Shown here in pieces: positions 59,961 through 64,000 of a DNA stretch of 64,000 bases. The position numbers and the translations under genes were made by a program. This DNA is from Climacium dendroides (Eukaryota; Streptophyta; Bryopsida; Hypnales; Climaciaceae), in NCBI GenBank assembly GCA_950106755.1, contig OX467086.1, positions 20,168,001 to 20,232,000 on the forward strand. Direction: 5' to 3'. The notes beneath the pieces were generated by a model. That model saw only the letters and a program-made list of their open reading frames with translations, was not told where the DNA came from and did no database searches. Each line of letters starts with the position of its first letter. Within the stretch, counting starts at the first letter, position 1.

Positions 59961-61840
59961 AACGTCTTTTTCTTTTTAAATTTTTTTTTGTTGAATCTGC
60001 ATTGAGGCATAAATTATGAAATCTATTGTTCTAGAATGGCATATGTTGGATTTTTTAGAGTGGATAATGTGGCAACAAAAAAGAAAATATGGGACTCATT
60101 TGACAACATTCACATTGTCCAAGAGTAAAATGATGGCACTATACCAAAAAAAATTGGACTTATATATGGTATTCAACAAAGAGATTTGACCTCAAACTGT
60201 GACACAATTTTGAATAAAATTGTGACTACTACTTCCAACATTCCAAACCTCAATCAACAAGACTATGACTTCCATCTCTAACACTCATTCAATGTTTGAA
60301 CTAAAGAAGAAGTTTCCAATCTTGCTCATGTGCCAAGAGCAACCGTGAAGCCCTTACCTATATGACAACAATTTCTGAAGATCATGTTTTCAATTTAGCT
60401 CATCTCTCAAGAACAACCTTCAAGAATAAAACAAGAGTTTTTGGCAATAAGGCAATGCTCTCAAGGACAAGTGGCACAACAATGATGAACTTTAAGTGCT
60501 ACCTTAAACACAACATACTCATTCTAACATGATATTGGTTATGGAAAGAACATGAACGACATAATGCTAACGACACAAATAATAAACAAAGCATAAATAT
60601 GCACTCATGGTTTCAAAGTGAACAAAGGATTAGCAAAAACAACCCTAAACCATGGCCTAAACTTGGTGCTCATCTATCACAAAGTAGGAGATGGTGGGCT
60701 ATAAGAGCAAATTGATAACAAATAGATCGCTAAAACTTGGCGATGGTGATGTTCTAAAGGGTGTAGGTGGCAAAGTTTGGTTGGCACCAAATGGATGTAG
60801 GTCGGCTTGGTATGATGTATACATGGTGTGTATTTGCTATATGATGTAGCGGATGTGGTATTAATACATTACCCCAAATCCAAAAGTCCAATGTTGACTT
60901 GCAATTTTTGGTGCACTTAAATGCCTAATTAAAAAGCACTAGTTGTCATGAGGTAGACAAGCCTATTACCATGCAAGGTGTGTGCTTCTTTCACCAAACA
61001 AACCCAAGTAGAGTAATAATTTTTTGATTAAAATTGTAATTTATGTAAATTTTTGAAGCGATTAGTCTTGGAATTGCATGAAACCATTCATAAAGTGGAA
61101 TCATGAACACCCTATAAACAACCCATAACCACTCTCCCATGTACCCAATGGGTTGGTTTACCTTAGTTGGTGTGCATTAGGAGTCCATTCATTGAATGTC
61201 CCACAAGTAACTTTCAAGAAGTTAAGATTAGTGACTCCTAAACTACAAGTCTTCATAGATGGGAGCCTTTGATTTATCTCCAAGTAGGAGGTTCTAAACA
61301 ATTAGGGCTCTAAATGCGTCCCCTATTTAGGAATGAGTGATTTGTTCCATGAAATATCTATTATTATCTTTGATTAGGCAAGTAGACTTAAAGGGATGGG
61401 TTATGGATTTCCTATCTTGTAGAATTTTATGGGAAGGTTATTAGGATAAAAACTAAAATGGACATTGGTTTAGATGAGAGGAAAGAATATAATTCCTAAA
61501 GGTTTTTGACTATATTTGTACTAAAAATACTCCAAAATTGCCATTTCTAATACAAGTACCAAATTTTAGAAAAAAAACATTTCTAAAATGTATATGACCT
61601 TAGGATCTTGTAGAACGCTAGTTCAAAAAGATGTAGAAAAAATTTCAAAAATGTCCATCGTGTAGATTGCAAGATATTAGTATTTGAAGTGACAAAAATC
61701 CTTTTGGGGGTCTTCCAAAAAACCGAGCAATTGCACTTCACAAGGTCACATTTGTATGGAAAAATGTTTATGTTGGTGCTTCTTTGGATTCATTCTTCAA
61801 GGTAAGTTGGCTACATGCTTGAAAAATTTCAGATCATTTA
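59961..61840. other. Spacer, nothing recognised
   Basis: No convincing frames or repeats. Confidence 0.5.
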
Positions 61841-62706
61841 TCATACTACTAAAATCATAAGTTCCTCTGTAATATCACAAATGCTACCATTGATACTAGG
61901 GGCTCGTGCTTGCTATGCTACATATTCATTGTATCACATATTAGTAAAAATTTGATATATTTGAATAGAATACATGATAATGATTTTGATAAGTCTTTAA
62001 AATAATTATTTTTAATATTTTGTAAAAATATTTCCAATCATGCATAGATAGAAATCATATTTTCACACAATGTGATATTACAAAAATAGAATAGCAGTTC
62101 ACAATCACCTCTATAATATCACTTTTTACAAATGATGATATTACAGAAATAATATAGTCGTTGCAATTGAGGTGATATTAAAGAGGATCAATATGGTGAT
62201 ATTATAAAGGTAGCAATTCCATTGCTTTTCTTGGCTTTATACTTCTTTTGCATTTTTATGATTTTGTGCTTTTGTGGGCTTTGAGCTTCTGATTTCAATT
62301 TTCTATTGCTACTACTAAATGATTTGAGAAATTTATTAGATTGAATCAATTTTGGATTTCATAACAATTAAATTGTTCACGAAGCTTTTGAGTTTTACAA
62401 GTTTTTTTTAAAATTCTTTTATTTGGGTTGCCATTGTTTGTAATAATTGAGTCAAATTTCTAATGCATTTTAATGTATGTGTATCTTTTATTGTATTCAT
62501 TATTGCATGTATTTCATACATCATTCATTAAATTTCTATTGTTTATTTCAGTATATGCTTATTTATTAAAAAACATTATATGAAGATTTTGATAATTTTT
62601 ATCCTGAAGATTTATTGAAATTCTTACTTTGCATTCTATCTAATACATAAAAATTCTGATGAAATTCTAATAGTGAATGCATAGCATAGCAAGCGCCAAA
62701 CGCTAG
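61841..62706 (+). mobile_element. Non-autonomous Helitron, copy 4 (866 bp)
   Basis: It starts TCATACTACTAAAATCATAA after an A and ends CCAAACGCTAG before a T. The subterminal block ACTAGGGGCTCGTGCTTGCT starts at 61895. It is closest by eye to copy 3. The sequence right of it matches repeat R1, whereas the left flank does not. Confidence 0.9.
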
Positions 62707-62880
62707 TAATATATAAAAAATTAGTAAGTAGAAAGAAGCAAAGAATGATTCAAAGTTCTATTTTTGTTAAAAATTTAGTTATGAAATTGAAAGATGCCAA
62801 TCCCAATGGTCGTAATGTTGTAATAAACAATCTACATCCTATAATTTTATTTTTTTCAAAAATATTACAAATTGAGTTAA
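62707..62880 (+). repeat. Partial copy of repeat R1 beside Helitron copy 4
   Basis: Shares aaaaaattag-type sequence, aataagtagaaagaa (as agtaagtagaaagaa), tagttatgaaattgaaagat and gtaataaacaatctacatcc with R1 copies A and B. It begins at the same R1 position as the right flank of Helitron copy 1. Confidence 0.65.
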
Positions 62881-64000
62881 CCCTTTAGTGGTGTCATTCA
62901 AGTAGAGTAGTCAGAGAATTTTGCAAGGTTGGAAAACTTGCAAGTGCCCTTATAGAAAGACGAAGAATGTAGCCACAAAATGAACCGTTTCATCTTTGAT
63001 GCATGCTTCAATGTTGTCAATAAGTGGAAGAATTACTTGTAAAAGACTAGTAGATTGAAAGATTATGAGGTTTGATTGCACTATGAGCATTGTTGACTTG
63101 CGTGGGCAAATTGTTGTTTGATGCTTCTCCTTCCATTTTAATGCACATCTTAAGCTCTGAAAATGAGAAAAAATAAGCTTAGTGCAGTGCATCAAGTGAA
63201 GAATTGCTAAAAGTTTTCAAATTGCAAAGAATGTAAACACCTTGAACAATGGAGACCTTGCAATGACTAAGACATATTGCTAGTGCAAGAACACATAATT
63301 GGGTAGATTGAGGTGTAGTTGTCAAAATAATCACAAGGAAAAAAATTTGCAAAAACCATACTGCCCTTTTCAACTTCTCCATGCTTTAGTACTGCCCACA
63401 CCTAATACGACAAAATTGTTGATGTAGCTTTTGTTGGTCGTACTAGGCAACATTGTATACACAAAATTTGAAATGAATTTGGGAAGAATTCACAAAGAAT
63501 TCACAAAGAATTAAAAAACAATTAAAAAAGAATTCAAAACAATCCAAAAACAATTCAAAACAATTCAAAAAGAATTCAAAGAGAATTCAAAGAGAATTCA
63601 AAATGAATTCAAAACAAATTTGAACATGTGGCTTGAACACATCAATGACTTCGGCGTTGTCCACATGCTACATTACTTGTGGGCACCCATTGCAGTACTC
63701 ATCCATTGGATCCACATTCAACTTGTGAGTTTCTAAGCATTCCTATATTTTCCCCTTTGCCATGTTTGAGCACAACAAACACAAAAGGCTTGCCAATACT
63801 TAAAGAGGAATTGTACATGTCAGAGGTTTCTAGTTCTATTGTTGGGTAGAGAGGCTCTTGTTTTGGAAAAATGCTAAGTTTCTAGTTGCAACCAAATTTA
63901 GCTTAGGAAATAAAAGAATGTAATGATAAAAGTGGTAGGTATTATCGCTTTAAGATAGATGAAGGCGTCGTATGCTATATAAAATCTTGTACATAATAAA
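62881..64000. other. Spacer to the window end
   Basis: Apart from the tandem repeat at 63480-63616, nothing is recognised. Minus-strand frames at 63195-62950 and 63382-63179 have no known domain. Confidence 0.45.
63480..63616 (+). repeat. Degenerate tandem repeat of about 10-11 bp
   Basis: Reiterated aagaattcac / aacaattcaa / gagaattcaa units, about a dozen. Several contain GAATTC. Confidence 0.9.

Noticed and set aside
1..64000. CRISPR arrays, operons, ribosome binding sites or phage elements
   Set aside because: Genes are spliced and plant-like. None of the tandem repeats has the repeat-spacer pattern of CRISPR.

Overview
The window looks like nuclear DNA of a land plant. Five protein genes have compact introns with GT/AG borders, and two have unmistakable plant identities: a plastid omega-6 fatty-acid desaturase (FAD6) and a heat-shock-factor-binding protein. 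The spacers are very AT-rich and full of transposon debris. Short introns, gene islands and TE-rich spacers would suit a moss or other non-seed plant, but that placement is inference and the species cannot be named from sequence alone.

Layout. 0.3-3.9 kb (minus): a five-exon gene for a 428-aa protein with three MIM1-like motifs. 5.1-6.7 kb: a dispersed repeat (R1) split by a Helitron. 8.5-11.6 kb: a foldback, a TIR-bounded element and a nested Mutator-like MITE. 12.8-15.3 kb: a divergent pair, a small membrane-protein gene (minus) and HSBP (plus), sharing a roughly 0.7 kb promoter region that contains an imperfect internal duplication. 15.7-17.9 kb: tandem duplications, one copy interrupted by a Helitron. 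18.8-20.8 kb: a nested TIR element and a Tc1-like transposon remnant. 21.4-24.9 kb (minus): FAD6, ten exons. 25-39 kb: spacer with GC-rich islands, foldbacks, a Stowaway-like element and a third Helitron. 39.3-41.3 kb (plus): a reticulon-like gene, five coding exons and a 5' UTR intron. 45.6-47.5 kb: a non-autonomous CACTA element. 51.4-55.9 kb: a second Mutator-like MITE, a long hairpin and a decayed hAT transposase. 61.8-62.7 kb: a fourth Helitron.

The host genes do not form a pathway. FAD6 makes plastid polyunsaturated lipids, the reticulon shapes the ER, HSBP damps heat-shock factors, and the MIM1 protein probably belongs to ESCRT/VPS4 biology. The most informative content is the transposon record: four Helitron copies, two with an uninterrupted paralogous site elsewhere in the window, and MITE copies with matching target-site duplications. 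No new multi-gene system, CRISPR array or defence locus was seen. All alignments were done by eye, so boundaries of repeats are approximate unless a target duplication or splice junction fixes them.
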